Shown in pieces: positions 1 to 7,896 of a stretch of 64,000 bases of DNA. A program made the translations under genes and the position numbers. The stretch's first letter is position 1. The number at the start of each line of letters is the position of its first letter. The notes below the pieces were generated by a model. The model was not told the origin of the DNA and made no database searches. It saw only the letters and a list, made by a program, of their open reading frames with translations. The stretch covers positions 3,844,001 through 3,908,000 of the forward strand of contig NZ_JAKNTO010000001.1 of the NCBI RefSeq assembly GCF_022440845.1, in the 5' to 3' direction. This DNA comes from Ruminococcus sp. OA3. Lineage in GTDB: Bacteria > Bacillota > Clostridia > Lachnospirales > Lachnospiraceae.

Positions 1-410
1 GTGTGATTTTTACGCGTAAAATGAATGTCAGCGGGCTGGTAACTGCCGCCGGAATCTGGGCAACCGTTGGGATCGGAAGTGCTATCGGTGCCGGAATGTA
101 TCTGATCGGTATTGTCAGCACAGCATTTTTCCTGATCCTCCAGCTGTGCTACCGGAAGATTCCTTTAATCGGACAAACACCGATCGTTGAGCGGATCGTA
201 CTGATCATCGAGGAAGACGAAGATCTGCCCTCCCTTCTTCATCGAATTTTCACACAGAAAAAAATCAAAATATCCAGTGTAAACGCTGCACGTGTCGGAA
301 ACGCACAGCTAAAAATCGAGCTATATGTCAAGTTCCCAACTTCCTATAAGATTGAAGATATTGTGGCATTATTAAAAGATAATTCTGAAATCATTTCTAT
401 TGACGTTTAA
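1..410 (+). CDS. MgtC/SapB family membrane protein, C-terminal part (cut by window edge)
   Basis: The reading frame is open from the first base, so the gene begins to the left of the window. The visible part starts in a glycine/alanine-rich membrane segment (GLVTAAGIWATVGIGSAIGA) that matches the conserved last transmembrane region of MgtC/SapB proteins. A second hydrophobic helix follows, and then a soluble C-terminal domain of about 75 residues with alternating beta/alpha character, like the ACT-like tail of the family. MgtC proteins are linked to Mg2+ homeostasis and ATP synthase modulation in other bacteria; the role here is not known. The stop codon lies inside the duplicated target site of the adjoining insertion sequence, so the coding sequence is undamaged. 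Confidence 0.8.
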   Translation, partial: VIFTRKMNVSGLVTAAGIWATVGIGSAIGAGMYLIGIVSTAFFLILQLCYRKIPLIGQTPIVERIVLIIEEDEDLPSLLHRIFTQKKIKISSVNAARVGNAQLKIELYVKFPTSYKIEDIVALLKDNSEIISIDV

Positions 411-414
411 ATAC
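389..414. repeat. Target-site duplication, left copy, IS copy 1
   Basis: These 26 bases, which include the stop codon of the MgtC-family gene, recur exactly on the other side of the insertion sequence. A duplication of this size is far longer than the few bases usual for the transposase type. Confidence 0.93.
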
Positions 415-435
415 TGTAGGTTTGTCAAACATATG

Positions 436-1371
436 TTACAGTGACATCAGATAATTATCCAGTACCTGTTTTGGGGTTTTCCATCCAAGTGGGCGCATAG
501 GAAAGTTATTATAATCTCTGCGGTTATAGAGTTTTAACTGTTTGCTGAAGTCTTCAAAAGAGTAAAAACTGTGGACAGCATAGAAACGCTCATTGTCTTT
601 CCTGTGGCTTCGCTCCACTTTGCCATTATGCCTTGGAGTAAATGGACGTATCAGCTTGTGCCTGATGCCGTATTCCTTAAGCCGGACTTGAAAGATGGTA
701 GGTTTATCCGAACCGCCGTAAGAGCTGAAGCGTTTGGTAAATTCCTGACCATTATCAGTCTGGACACATTCGACAGGGCAGGGAAACGCTTTGATAAGAT
801 GCTCAAGGAACAAGGCAGCGGAATAGGAGCTGTGTTCTTCAAATGCTTCCACAAACCGCCATCTGGAGTACTCATCAATGGCGGTGTACTGATAAAACCG
901 TTGGTCTTTGGCTTCATTCATGAGGCAGGCAGAAGGGACAAATTTCACGTCAATCTGAATCCGCTGTCCGGGATAGACCATCTGCTCATAAGGCTTAGGG
1001 ATGTACTTGGGATTAGGAGGATGAACAGCCATAATCCCCTGTTTTCTAAGGAAACGGTAAAGCCCGGGAATAGAACGGGAATAACCGCGCTGCATAAGTT
1101 TTACCCAAAAGATGACTAAACCAGCCTCAGGATTACGTCTGCGCATATCGGTAATCATTTTGATCTCCTGAGGCGTATGCTGATTAGGATGGCTGTGTGG
1201 GCGTCTGGAGCGTTCACGGAGGGACTCCATAGAGCCGTCAAAGCGACGTTTCCAGCGATAGATATACTGCCGATTGGTTTTATATTTAACGGCAGCTTTG
1301 GTAACGCCATACTTCTCAGCGTAACGGATCAGGGATAGACGGTATCTCATATCTTGTGTTATACTAGCCAT
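436..1371 (-). CDS. DDE transposase (IS481-like), copy 1
   Basis: A 311-residue transposase with an N-terminal helix-turn-helix region (about residues 1-60) and an integrase core. The acidic triad can be placed at D141 (QIDVKF), D206 (QTDNGQ) and E253 (GKVERS). The frame is open for 18 more codons upstream, but in the second copy one base change creates a stop there. The start is therefore the ATG preceded by AAAGGAG, not the upstream ATG. It differs from the other copy by one residue (V132 here, A132 there). An inverted repeat immediately upstream can pair the ribosome binding site with sequence near the element's end, which would limit translation from read-through transcripts. Confidence 0.93.
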   Translation of the reverse strand: MASITQDMRYRLSLIRYAEKYGVTKAAVKYKTNRQYIYRWKRRFDGSMESLRERSRRPHSHPNQHTPQEIKMITDMRRRNPEAGLVIFWVKLMQRGYSRSIPGLYRFLRKQGIMAVHPPNPKYIPKPYEQMVYPGQRIQIDVKFVPSACLMNEAKDQRFYQYTAIDEYSRWRFVEAFEEHSSYSAALFLEHLIKAFPCPVECVQTDNGQEFTKRFSSYGGSDKPTIFQVRLKEYGIRHKLIRPFTPRHNGKVERSHRKDNERFYAVHSFYSFEDFSKQLKLYNRRDYNNFPMRPLGWKTPKQVLDNYLMSL

Positions 1372-1372
1372 A

Positions 1373-1440
1373 GCAGGGAACTCCTTTGTTTGTGTTGTGG
1401 TTGTGGTGACTAAAATATAACACAAAGGAGAGATCCCTGC
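1373..1440 (-). promoter_or_regulatory. Leader hairpin occluding the transposase ribosome binding site, copy 1
   Basis: In the transposase orientation an arm GCAGGGA..CTCCTTTGT is followed about 30 bases later by ACAAAGGAG..TCCCTGC. Together they form a 16-bp stem with a small bulge. The 3' arm contains the Shine-Dalgarno sequence and ends one base before the ATG. Such hairpins in other insertion sequences block translation of transcripts that enter from outside. The effect here is inferred. Confidence 0.6.
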
Positions 1441-1482
1441 ATTTTAATTATTCAGTTGTAACATATGTATTGTAATCCTACA

Positions 1483-1508
1483 AATCATTTCTATTGACGT
1501 TTAAATAC
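1483..1508. repeat. Target-site duplication, right copy, IS copy 1
   Basis: An exact copy of the 26 bases left of the element. It lies five bases before the -35 hexamer of the MATE gene promoter, so that promoter was left intact. Confidence 0.93.
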
Positions 1509-1512
1509 CATA

Positions 1513-1540
1513 TTGACTTATAAATTCCATTCAGTATAAT
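1513..1540 (+). promoter_or_regulatory. Sigma-A-type promoter for the MATE gene
   Basis: TTGACT and TATAAT are separated by 16 bases. Transcription would begin about 65 bases before the chosen start codon. It is native sequence, not part of the IS. Confidence 0.6.
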
Positions 1541-1611
1541 TATCTTTAGTGCGCTGTAAAGCAAAGCCTTTGATGGACGGACCTAAACAACCGCAGCGCG
1601 GGGAGGAATTT

Positions 1612-2973
1612 ATGAAAGAATTACAAACACACGAAAATAAAATGGGAACCATGCCGGTCAACCGGCTTCTCCTTTCTATGTCACTGCCGATGATCATTTC
1701 GATGATCGTACAGGCTCTTTACAATGTCGTTGACAGTATATTTGTTTCATTTATCAGTGAAAATGCCCTGACCGCAGTATCCATGGCTTTCCCGATACAG
1801 AATCTGATGATTTCAGTCGGCGCAGGTCTGGGTGTCGGAATTAACGCCTTGCTGTCAAGAAGTCTCGGTGAAAAAAATCAGGAAAAAGCAAATCAGACTG
1901 CAGTACAGGGAATCTTTCTGGTTGCCATAAGTTTTCTGTTGTTCCTGATCTTCGGTATCTTCGGTTCTTCTGCCTTCATGCACTCGCAGACAGATATCTC
2001 TGAAATATTAGAGAGCGGGACCATATACCTCACGATCTGCAGTTCTCTGTCCTTTGCACTTTTCGGCCAAATGACTTTTGAAAGGCTGCTGCAGTCAACC
2101 GGACGTACCATGTATACAATGGTCACTCAGGGAACCGGTGCAATTATTAACATTATCCTGGATCCTATCTTGATTTTTGGTTACCTTGGTTTTCCGAAGA
2201 TGGGGGTTGCAGGGGCTGCAATTGCCACTGTTTTTGGGCAGTTTGTCGCATTTCTGCTTGCAGTATATTTTAATTTAAGAAAGAACACCGACATTTTGAT
2301 ATCTTTCCGCGGCTTTCGCCCGCATGCACGTATCCTGAAAGAAATTCTGGCAGTCGGCATTCCTTCCATTATAATGCAGGCGATCAGTTCTGTAATGACC
2401 TTCGGGATGAATAAAATATTATTTCGCTTCTCGTCCACAGCGGTCGCAGTATTTGGTGCATATTTCAAACTGCAGAGTTTTGTGTTTATGCCGGTTTTCG
2501 GGCTGAATAATGGTATGGTACCTATTATTGCGTATAACTATGGCGCCGGTAAACGTGAGCGCCTGATAAAAACAATAAAGCTGAGCGTCATGTATGCTGT
2601 TGGAATCATGCTGTTCGGGCTTATTACGATCCAGCTTATTCCAGGTGCACTGCTGAGCATGTTTAATGCTTCACCACAGATGTTGGAAATTGGGGTACCT
2701 GCGCTCCGCATCATCAGCTTAAGCTTCGTTTTTGCCGGATACTGTATTATCACTTCCTCCGTTTTTCAGGCGCTTGGAAACGGCGTATACAGTATGATCA
2801 TCTCAATCGTCCGGCAGATTGTGATACTGCTTCCCGTGGCTTACTTATTTTCAAAAATTGGAACACTGTCTACCGTATGGTTCGCTTTTCCGATTGCGGA
2901 ACTGGCTTCTTTAACCCTGTGTACAGTATTTCTTCTGCGCATTAACAAAAATATTATTCACAGGATCAAGTAA
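1612..2973 (+). CDS. MATE family efflux transporter
   Basis: A 453-residue integral membrane protein with about 12 hydrophobic segments in two homologous halves, the usual size and layout of MATE (MatE) proteins that export cationic drugs or metabolites in exchange for Na+ or H+. The N-terminal half carries the typical PMIISMIVQALYNVVDSIFV-like first helix and the second half repeats the pattern around residue 245. The start is placed at the ATG following GGGGAGGAA; an in-frame GTG 21 codons upstream has no such site. It has its own promoter and ends in a strong hairpin shared with the convergent GGDEF gene. The substrate cannot be told from sequence. Confidence 0.92.
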   Translation: MKELQTHENKMGTMPVNRLLLSMSLPMIISMIVQALYNVVDSIFVSFISENALTAVSMAFPIQNLMISVGAGLGVGINALLSRSLGEKNQEKANQTAVQGIFLVAISFLLFLIFGIFGSSAFMHSQTDISEILESGTIYLTICSSLSFALFGQMTFERLLQSTGRTMYTMVTQGTGAIINIILDPILIFGYLGFPKMGVAGAAIATVFGQFVAFLLAVYFNLRKNTDILISFRGFRPHARILKEILAVGIPSIIMQAISSVMTFGMNKILFRFSSTAVAVFGAYFKLQSFVFMPVFGLNNGMVPIIAYNYGAGKRERLIKTIKLSVMYAVGIMLFGLITIQLIPGALLSMFNASPQMLEIGVPALRIISLSFVFAGYCIITSSVFQALGNGVYSMIISIVRQIVILLPVAYLFSKIGTLSTVWFAFPIAELASLTLCTVFLLRINKNIIHRIK

Positions 2974-2975
2974 AG

Positions 2976-3023
2976 AACGAGGGTGTCCCAAAAGTCATGA
3001 ATGACTTGAGGGATACCCTCGTT
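2976..3023. terminator. Bidirectional terminator between convergent genes
   Basis: A long hairpin, with outer arms AACGAGGGT and ACCCTCGTT and an inner stem AAGTCAT/ATGACTT, lies between the MATE gene and the oppositely oriented GGDEF gene. It overlaps the latter's stop codon. Confidence 0.75.
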
Positions 3024-3921
3024 ACATTTTCTCATAATGCAATGATTTATTCTGGTACATCAGATGATCAGCCTTTTTCAGCTGCTCTTTTGCATCTACA
3101 TTTCCAGAGCGGTAACAGCAGCCGATCGAGACACTGATATTCTCATCAGCTATCTTCTCCTGAAGCATAATGATCATTGCATCGAACTCTTCTTTTTGCA
3201 CATCCGGCAGAATCACTACAAATTCATCCCCACCGATGCGATATGCATTCTCTTTAAAAATACCTTTCAAAATTCTTCCCACACTCATCAGCAGCTGATC
3301 GCCAAAGTAATGACCTTGTTCATCATTTGCCCGTTTCAACCCGTTAATATCCAAAAAAATAGTTCCCAGACTACCCGGAGGCTTACGCTCAATCTCTAAA
3401 AGCGTCTGATCATATTTACTGCGGTTATTAAGCCGCGTCAATGCATCCCGGCTCCCCGCCGTCTCCAGCTTTTGCATTATCCTTTTCTTGTGCAGTGACT
3501 CAGCTATAAGATATGACATATGTTTTAAGAAAAAAGTCTCCGACACCACACGTGGTTTTTCAATCCCCAGAAGTCCTATCAGCCTGTTATCCGCCTCCAG
3601 AAGACAGCCCATAAAATTCACGGAATTATTCTTATCACGGCAAAAAATAAGTCCATCCTGTGCGTTCTCAAGTATATCAGCCAGTCTGACCTTTAATGGA
3701 CTTGCGATATTTCCTGTCATGTCATCTTTCCAACCACACAGTAGATTCAGATTTGTCTCATTTTCATCAATCTCATAGATAGACGCGCATTTACAGGCGC
3801 AGTATTCTGCCAGAAGCCGCAGTATTTCCGGCATCACTTCCTCAGCCATCGCACCGCTGCTCATAATCTTCAGACATTCTGTCCATACGCCATACAATTT
3901 CATCTGTTCTTTATCATTCAT
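3022..3921 (-). CDS. GAF-like/GGDEF domain protein, probable diguanylate cyclase
   Basis: A 299-residue soluble protein. Residues 1-145 look like a GAF-type sensor domain with several cysteines (C41, C43, C45, C62, C94, C106). Residues 150-299 are a GGDEF domain with an intact signature RIGGDEF at 228-234 and the upstream substrate-binding stretch FLDINGLKRAND. Such enzymes make cyclic di-GMP from two GTP. The RxxD inhibitory site expected five residues before GGDEF is absent (FKEN there), so product inhibition of the usual kind is unlikely. Monocistronic by position. The signal sensed is unknown. Confidence 0.88.
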   Translation of the reverse strand: MNDKEQMKLYGVWTECLKIMSSGAMAEEVMPEILRLLAEYCACKCASIYEIDENETNLNLLCGWKDDMTGNIASPLKVRLADILENAQDGLIFCRDKNNSVNFMGCLLEADNRLIGLLGIEKPRVVSETFFLKHMSYLIAESLHKKRIMQKLETAGSRDALTRLNNRSKYDQTLLEIERKPPGSLGTIFLDINGLKRANDEQGHYFGDQLLMSVGRILKGIFKENAYRIGGDEFVVILPDVQKEEFDAMIIMLQEKIADENISVSIGCCYRSGNVDAKEQLKKADHLMYQNKSLHYEKM

Positions 3922-4054
3922 AATTCTACCGATTCCCCAAATCCAGTATTAATCCTACTATTTATTCCTATACTGATTATATTCGTTATTACGAAGATAT
4001 TCAAGTATTTGTATATCTTCTATGCTATTTTTAGAAAGGTCAGGTGGGATGCCC

Positions 4055-4273
4055 ATGATAGATTACTCCCCTTTCTGGGAAACTTTGAAAAATTCCAAAG
4101 AAAACTGGTATACTTTAACAAATAAGCATCATCTCTCGCACAGTACACTTCACCGCCTGAAACACAACAAAGACATATCTATGAAGACAGTCAATGACCT
4201 GTGCCGGATCCTGCATTGTAATATCAGCGACATCGCGCGTTACGTTCCATCCGAAGACGATCAGCTGCTCTGA
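4055..4273 (+). CDS. Small XRE/Cro-type helix-turn-helix regulator
   Basis: A 72-residue protein that is essentially one helix-turn-helix domain of the Cro/CI (HTH_26) type: a short lead (MIDYSPFWETLK), then helices around HLSHSTLHRLKHN and TVNDLCRILHCNISDI. Two ATGs lie six bases apart. The second is preferred because AGGTGGG sits six bases before it and because the homologous gene near 30.1 kb has an equivalent methionine (MIRYKPLWDV). It likely represses a nearby promoter; the target is unknown. It is followed by a clear terminator, so it is a single-gene unit. Confidence 0.82.
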   Translation: MIDYSPFWETLKNSKENWYTLTNKHHLSHSTLHRLKHNKDISMKTVNDLCRILHCNISDIARYVPSEDDQLL

Positions 4274-4292
4274 ATTACTTAAAATGTCCAAA

Positions 4293-4330
4293 AAAGTCTG
4301 ATTCTTCCATTCTGGAAGATCAGACTTTCT
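4293..4330 (+). terminator. Terminator after the XRE gene
   Basis: Stem AAGTCTGA-TCTTCCA paired with TGGAAGA-TCAGACTT, followed by TTCTTC. Confidence 0.8.
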
Positions 4331-4642
4331 TCATCAACTCTTTATAAATCCTTTAACTTCTGGTCACAATCTGCACACACTTATCCGGTATACTGAATCT
4401 ATCCTAAAAAGAGGGCAGCGGTTATTCCCCGATGAATAGTTGTTCGTCCTCGCCTAACAACAATTTTCATTTATTATAGATAGTTTTTTCATACGGCCGG
4501 TACTGTTGTACCGGCCCTCCTTCTGGTATTAATATTCCTTTCGTATCTCATTGTTTTTCATTTCCATATCATATATAATATTTCCTGCAGGCATTTACCA
4601 TAAAATATTTTTTGCTACAGAATCATATAAGGGGGCTGACCT
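4331..4642. other. Intergenic region with a perfect palindrome; possible leader of the AEC gene
   Basis: No convincing gene is present. The stretch holds a G-rich segment (AGAGGGCAGCGG), a T-run near 4484, and a perfect 9-bp hairpin GGCCGGTAC-TGTT-GTACCGGCC at 4495-4516 with no T-run after it. It lies upstream of the AEC transporter and could be a leader RNA or a small RNA, but I do not recognise an Rfam family in it. Confidence 0.4.
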
Positions 4643-5584
4643 TTGAACCATTTAATTTTATCATTTACTGTGGTGTTTCCACTATTTCTTTATATGCTGA
4701 CCGGATTTATCATTCGAAAACTGGGTATCCTGGATACGGAAAACTTCCGGTCCCTGAACAACATGATCTTTAAAATTTTTATTCCTGTCATGCTTTTCAT
4801 CAATATCTATGAATCCGACTTCACTTCTTCGCTGGATATGCCGCTTCTTCTTTACGCGATGCTGGCTGTGATTATCTTCTATCTTCTGCTGTGTATCATA
4901 GTACCCAGGTTTGTTAAGACCAGACCAGACGCCGCTGTCATGATACAGGGTATTTACCGGAGCAATCTCGTTCTTTTCGGAATAACCGTCGGTACCAATA
5001 TCTATCCGAACCGCGATATCGGCATCATTGCGGCGCTGTCTGCATTTGTTGTCCCGCTATATAATGTACTGTCCGTGATACTGTTTGAATCTTTTCAGGG
5101 ACAAAAAGCCAGTTTCAGGCATGCCCTGAAGGGAATTGTAACAAACCCCCTTGTTGTCGGCGGAATACTGGGAATCCTGTTCTCCCTCTCCGGTATACAG
5201 ATACCCTCAGTTTTTGAAAGTACTCTGGTCCAGATGGGGGAAATGGCTTCCCCCCTTGCGCTGATCTGCCTGGGCGGCATGTTATCATTCAGAAGTATGA
5301 AGCATCACAGGAAAAAGTTAAGTGTGGTCATTGCCGGGCGTCTGTTCATCATACCTGTCATAGGGCTCGCAATCGGAATCCTCCTTGGATACCGTGATGT
5401 TGAACTTGTAGGCCTGCTTGCTGTTTTTGCCTCCCCCACCGCAGTGGCATCAGGTCCCATGGCACAGGCTATGGGAGGAAATGGGCAGCTTGCCGGTGAA
5501 ATCATAGCAACAACCTCCGCCGGCTGCATCATCAGTATCTTCCTGCTGATCCTGTTTCTCAGAAGTTTTGGTTATGTCAGTTAA
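4643..5584 (+). CDS. AEC (auxin efflux carrier) family transporter
   Basis: A 313-residue membrane protein with about ten hydrophobic segments, the size and helix pattern of the AEC/mem_trans family. Bacterial members export or import organic acids such as malate or malonate. The second half has the family pattern: LGGMLSF, later FASPTAVASGPMAQAMGG and a final glycine-poor helix. Translation appears to start at TTG, seven bases after GGGGG; no ATG fits better. The next gene is convergent and starts its 3' end nine bases away, so terminators are compressed. The substrate is unknown. Confidence 0.87.
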   Translation: MNHLILSFTVVFPLFLYMLTGFIIRKLGILDTENFRSLNNMIFKIFIPVMLFINIYESDFTSSLDMPLLLYAMLAVIIFYLLLCIIVPRFVKTRPDAAVMIQGIYRSNLVLFGITVGTNIYPNRDIGIIAALSAFVVPLYNVLSVILFESFQGQKASFRHALKGIVTNPLVVGGILGILFSLSGIQIPSVFESTLVQMGEMASPLALICLGGMLSFRSMKHHRKKLSVVIAGRLFIIPVIGLAIGILLGYRDVELVGLLAVFASPTAVASGPMAQAMGGNGQLAGEIIATTSAGCIISIFLLILFLRSFGYVS

Positions 5585-5592
5585 TTGCTTCT

Positions 5593-6972
5593 TTATAACC
5601 GCTCCGGAAGTATAATACTGACATCATAATTACCGGATGGTTTTCTGATAAACTCCATCAGACCGTTATGCGCCGCGATAATTTGTTTCACCACTCTGAG
5701 TCCCATGACATGCGGATGTTTTTCGGGATCTGGTTTCTGCGTGTAAAGTGTTTTGATTACGGCTGCCGGTATACCGATACCGGTATCTTTGAACAGTATT
5801 TCCACTCCCTGAGAACACAGTCTCATCTCGATATGAATACTGCATCCCCCGGGGTTATGCCGAATACTGTTTCCAATCAGATTTTGAAACCCACGGTTAA
5901 GCAGCGCTGTATCACCATTGAGCATTACAGATTCCACTTCGCGTCTTACATCCAGTTCAATGAAATAATTATCAGACAACCCATCATTGTAATAGGAAGT
6001 AACAATCTCTCTCAGGAGTTCAGATGGTGAGTATCTCTGAAGACGGAGCGGCTGCGCATCATATTCCAGCTTGGAAGTCAGATTCAGATCATCGATCAGT
6101 TTCTTAATCATCAGACTCTGACGTTGAATGGAAGCCGCCTTTTTTTTCTGCTCCTCTCCCATTGTATGATCCCGCACCAAAGCATCTGCATATCCCATGA
6201 TCAGTGAGAGCGGTGTGCGGATGTCATGTGAGACTCCTGAAATCCAGTTGGTACGCGCATTATCCCTCTTGGCAAGCTGCTTATTCTGCTCTTCCAGGAT
6301 CCGCGAGGTCTGGTTCAGCTTTTTGGCAAGTCCGTCTGCAATTCCTTTCTCTGCCAGCGATATATTTTCTTTCCTTGAGAGGCTTTCGATACCATCAGTT
6401 ATCGGCTTCAGCGCCCGGAAAAAACGATATCCAAACAGTAGTGCAAGTACCAGAATCAGCGACAGATTGATCACGATAACCCATACAGCATTGTACGGCA
6501 CAGAATCCAGAAACCGCAGGGAGTACGTTCCATTAATGCGCATGATACTGTCTTTATCACAGCCATATACCATGATTCCATCGCCATATTTCCAGGTTCT
6601 TACAGGATAATCTTTAAGGTACCATTTGCTCAGTACAGAAATATCTGCCACTGTATAATATTCCGGTATTTCCTCCGGTAGACGCCAGCTCCACACTGCC
6701 CGGCCATTTGGGTCAATGAGCATTGCCCATACAAAGGAGGCATTTTCAAGAATTTCGTAACCCTGTTCTGACATTACATATGTCCCGTCGTCATACTTCA
6801 GCTCTTGTGTGACAGCTTCCATCTGATCCCTCGTCAAACCAGCTGTCTTATCATCTTTTGATACCTGACTGCCTAAAAAGATCAGCACGCTGCTGTTCAT
6901 CACCAGCACCACGACAGCAATCAGAACAGCCGTGAATATATATTTTCTGATAATCTTAGCCAAACTGCTCAC
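5593..6972 (-). CDS. Sensor histidine kinase of a two-component system
   Basis: 459 residues. There are two membrane helices (about 11-33 and 161-183) enclosing an extracellular domain of about 125 residues. A linker follows, then a HisKA domain with phospho-acceptor H249 (SGVSHDIRTPLSL) and a HATPase domain with N-box (NSIRHNPGG) and DTGIGIP loop. It starts with GTG after AAAGGAG, and is separated by 17 bases from the response regulator gene with which it forms an operon. The pair is divergent from a LanFEG-type ABC exporter. In related loci such pairs sense a cell-envelope antibiotic or bacteriocin and induce the exporter, which is the likely role here. Confidence 0.9.
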   Translation of the reverse strand: MSSLAKIIRKYIFTAVLIAVVVLVMNSSVLIFLGSQVSKDDKTAGLTRDQMEAVTQELKYDDGTYVMSEQGYEILENASFVWAMLIDPNGRAVWSWRLPEEIPEYYTVADISVLSKWYLKDYPVRTWKYGDGIMVYGCDKDSIMRINGTYSLRFLDSVPYNAVWVIVINLSLILVLALLFGYRFFRALKPITDGIESLSRKENISLAEKGIADGLAKKLNQTSRILEEQNKQLAKRDNARTNWISGVSHDIRTPLSLIMGYADALVRDHTMGEEQKKKAASIQRQSLMIKKLIDDLNLTSKLEYDAQPLRLQRYSPSELLREIVTSYYNDGLSDNYFIELDVRREVESVMLNGDTALLNRGFQNLIGNSIRHNPGGCSIHIEMRLCSQGVEILFKDTGIGIPAAVIKTLYTQKPDPEKHPHVMGLRVVKQIIAAHNGLMEFIRKPSGNYDVSIILPERL

Positions 6973-6989
6973 ACTTTCTTATCTCCTTT

Positions 6990-7694
6990 CTACTTTGCCA
7001 GACGATATCCGAGACCCCGGGCAGTCAACAGCCATCTCGGATGAGACGGATCTTCCTCAATTTTTTCTCTCAGATGACGGATATGCACCATCAGTGTATT
7101 CTCATATCCATAGTAATGATCTCCCCAGGCCGTCTGACACAGGGCATCAAATGTGACTATATTCCCTCTGTTGTCATTCAGCTTCTTCAATAGCAACAAT
7201 TCTTTTGCTGTCAGGCTAATCGTCTCTGTACCAAAACATACAGTCGCATTTTCAAAATTTACTTCCCGTTTTCCCAGGAGCAAAGCTTCCTGTTCGGCAT
7301 GCATTTCATTCTGATAAAAATATGTCCTTTTCAGAATTGCTCCAATTCTGAGCAGCAGCTCACGCGGTAAAAATGGCTTTGTAATATAGTCATCCGCTCC
7401 AAGTCCCAGGCCGAACAGCCTGTCATTATCTTCGTCTTTAGCAGATAAAAATAGAATCGGCATATTTCTCTTTTCACGAAATTCCCGAAACAGTGTAAAT
7501 CCATCTCCGTCGGGCAGCATAATATCCAGAATGGCCATGTCAGGCTGTACCCGTTCGAACATCTGCCGCGCCTGTGCACAGGACGCAGCGGCAGATATAT
7601 TCCGATATCCTCCTTTTTCCAGAATCTCTTCTATCATTTTTAACAATTCCTTATTGTCATCTACCAGCAGTATCCTGCAGTCATACAAATCCAT
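6990..7694 (-). CDS. OmpR/PhoB-type response regulator
   Basis: 234 residues: a receiver domain (acidic pair in LLVDDNKE, phospho-acceptor D in MAILDIMLPDGDG, conserved K in ADDYITKPF) joined to a winged-helix DNA-binding domain ending in VHIRHLREKIEEDP..RGLGYRL. The start is the ATG six bases after GGAGG. An in-frame ATG four codons upstream overlaps that site and is rejected. It is cotranscribed with the histidine kinase downstream and divergent from the ABC exporter, the probable regulated operon. Confidence 0.92.
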   Translation of the reverse strand: MDLYDCRILLVDDNKELLKMIEEILEKGGYRNISAAASCAQARQMFERVQPDMAILDIMLPDGDGFTLFREFREKRNMPILFLSAKDEDNDRLFGLGLGADDYITKPFLPRELLLRIGAILKRTYFYQNEMHAEQEALLLGKREVNFENATVCFGTETISLTAKELLLLKKLNDNRGNIVTFDALCQTAWGDHYYGYENTLMVHIRHLREKIEEDPSHPRWLLTARGLGYRLAK

Positions 7695-7896
7695 AACATC
7701 CTCCATAAAAATCTTATATTAACACTCCAGTCCGATATTTAGAATTATAAGATATTTTTGTGATTCCCGCATTACCTTTCCAAAATATTTAAGGAAAAAG
7801 TAAGGCACAGTTCAGGATGAAATAAGGAGATTACTGTAAGCTGTTAATAAATCATGAAACAGTGTCTGTGTACAGACGCTTAAGGAGGAGGTTTAT

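Larger units (their letters stand above)
415..1482 (-). mobile_element. IS481-like insertion sequence, copy 1 (1,068 bp)
   Basis: The element is complete. It has ends of the form TGTAGG...CCTACA, imperfect terminal inverted repeats of 26 bp (21 of 26 matching, with a shared inner block ACATATGTTACA), one transposase gene on the minus strand, and a 26-bp direct repeat on both sides. An almost identical copy in the opposite orientation lies about 36 kb away; I see three base differences between them (two in the transposase gene, one in the leader). The TGT/ACA ends, the size and the single DDE transposase fit the IS481 family, while the long target duplication recalls IS1202-type elements. Family placement is by recall, not by search. 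Confidence 0.92.

Noticed and set aside
571-1119. Plus-strand frame of 182 codons inside the IS
   Set aside because: It is antisense to the conserved transposase and recurs only because the element is duplicated.
1372-1425. Upstream extension of the transposase reading frame in copy 1
   Set aside because: The other, nearly identical copy has a stop codon in this stretch, and the ribosome binding site precedes the internal ATG.
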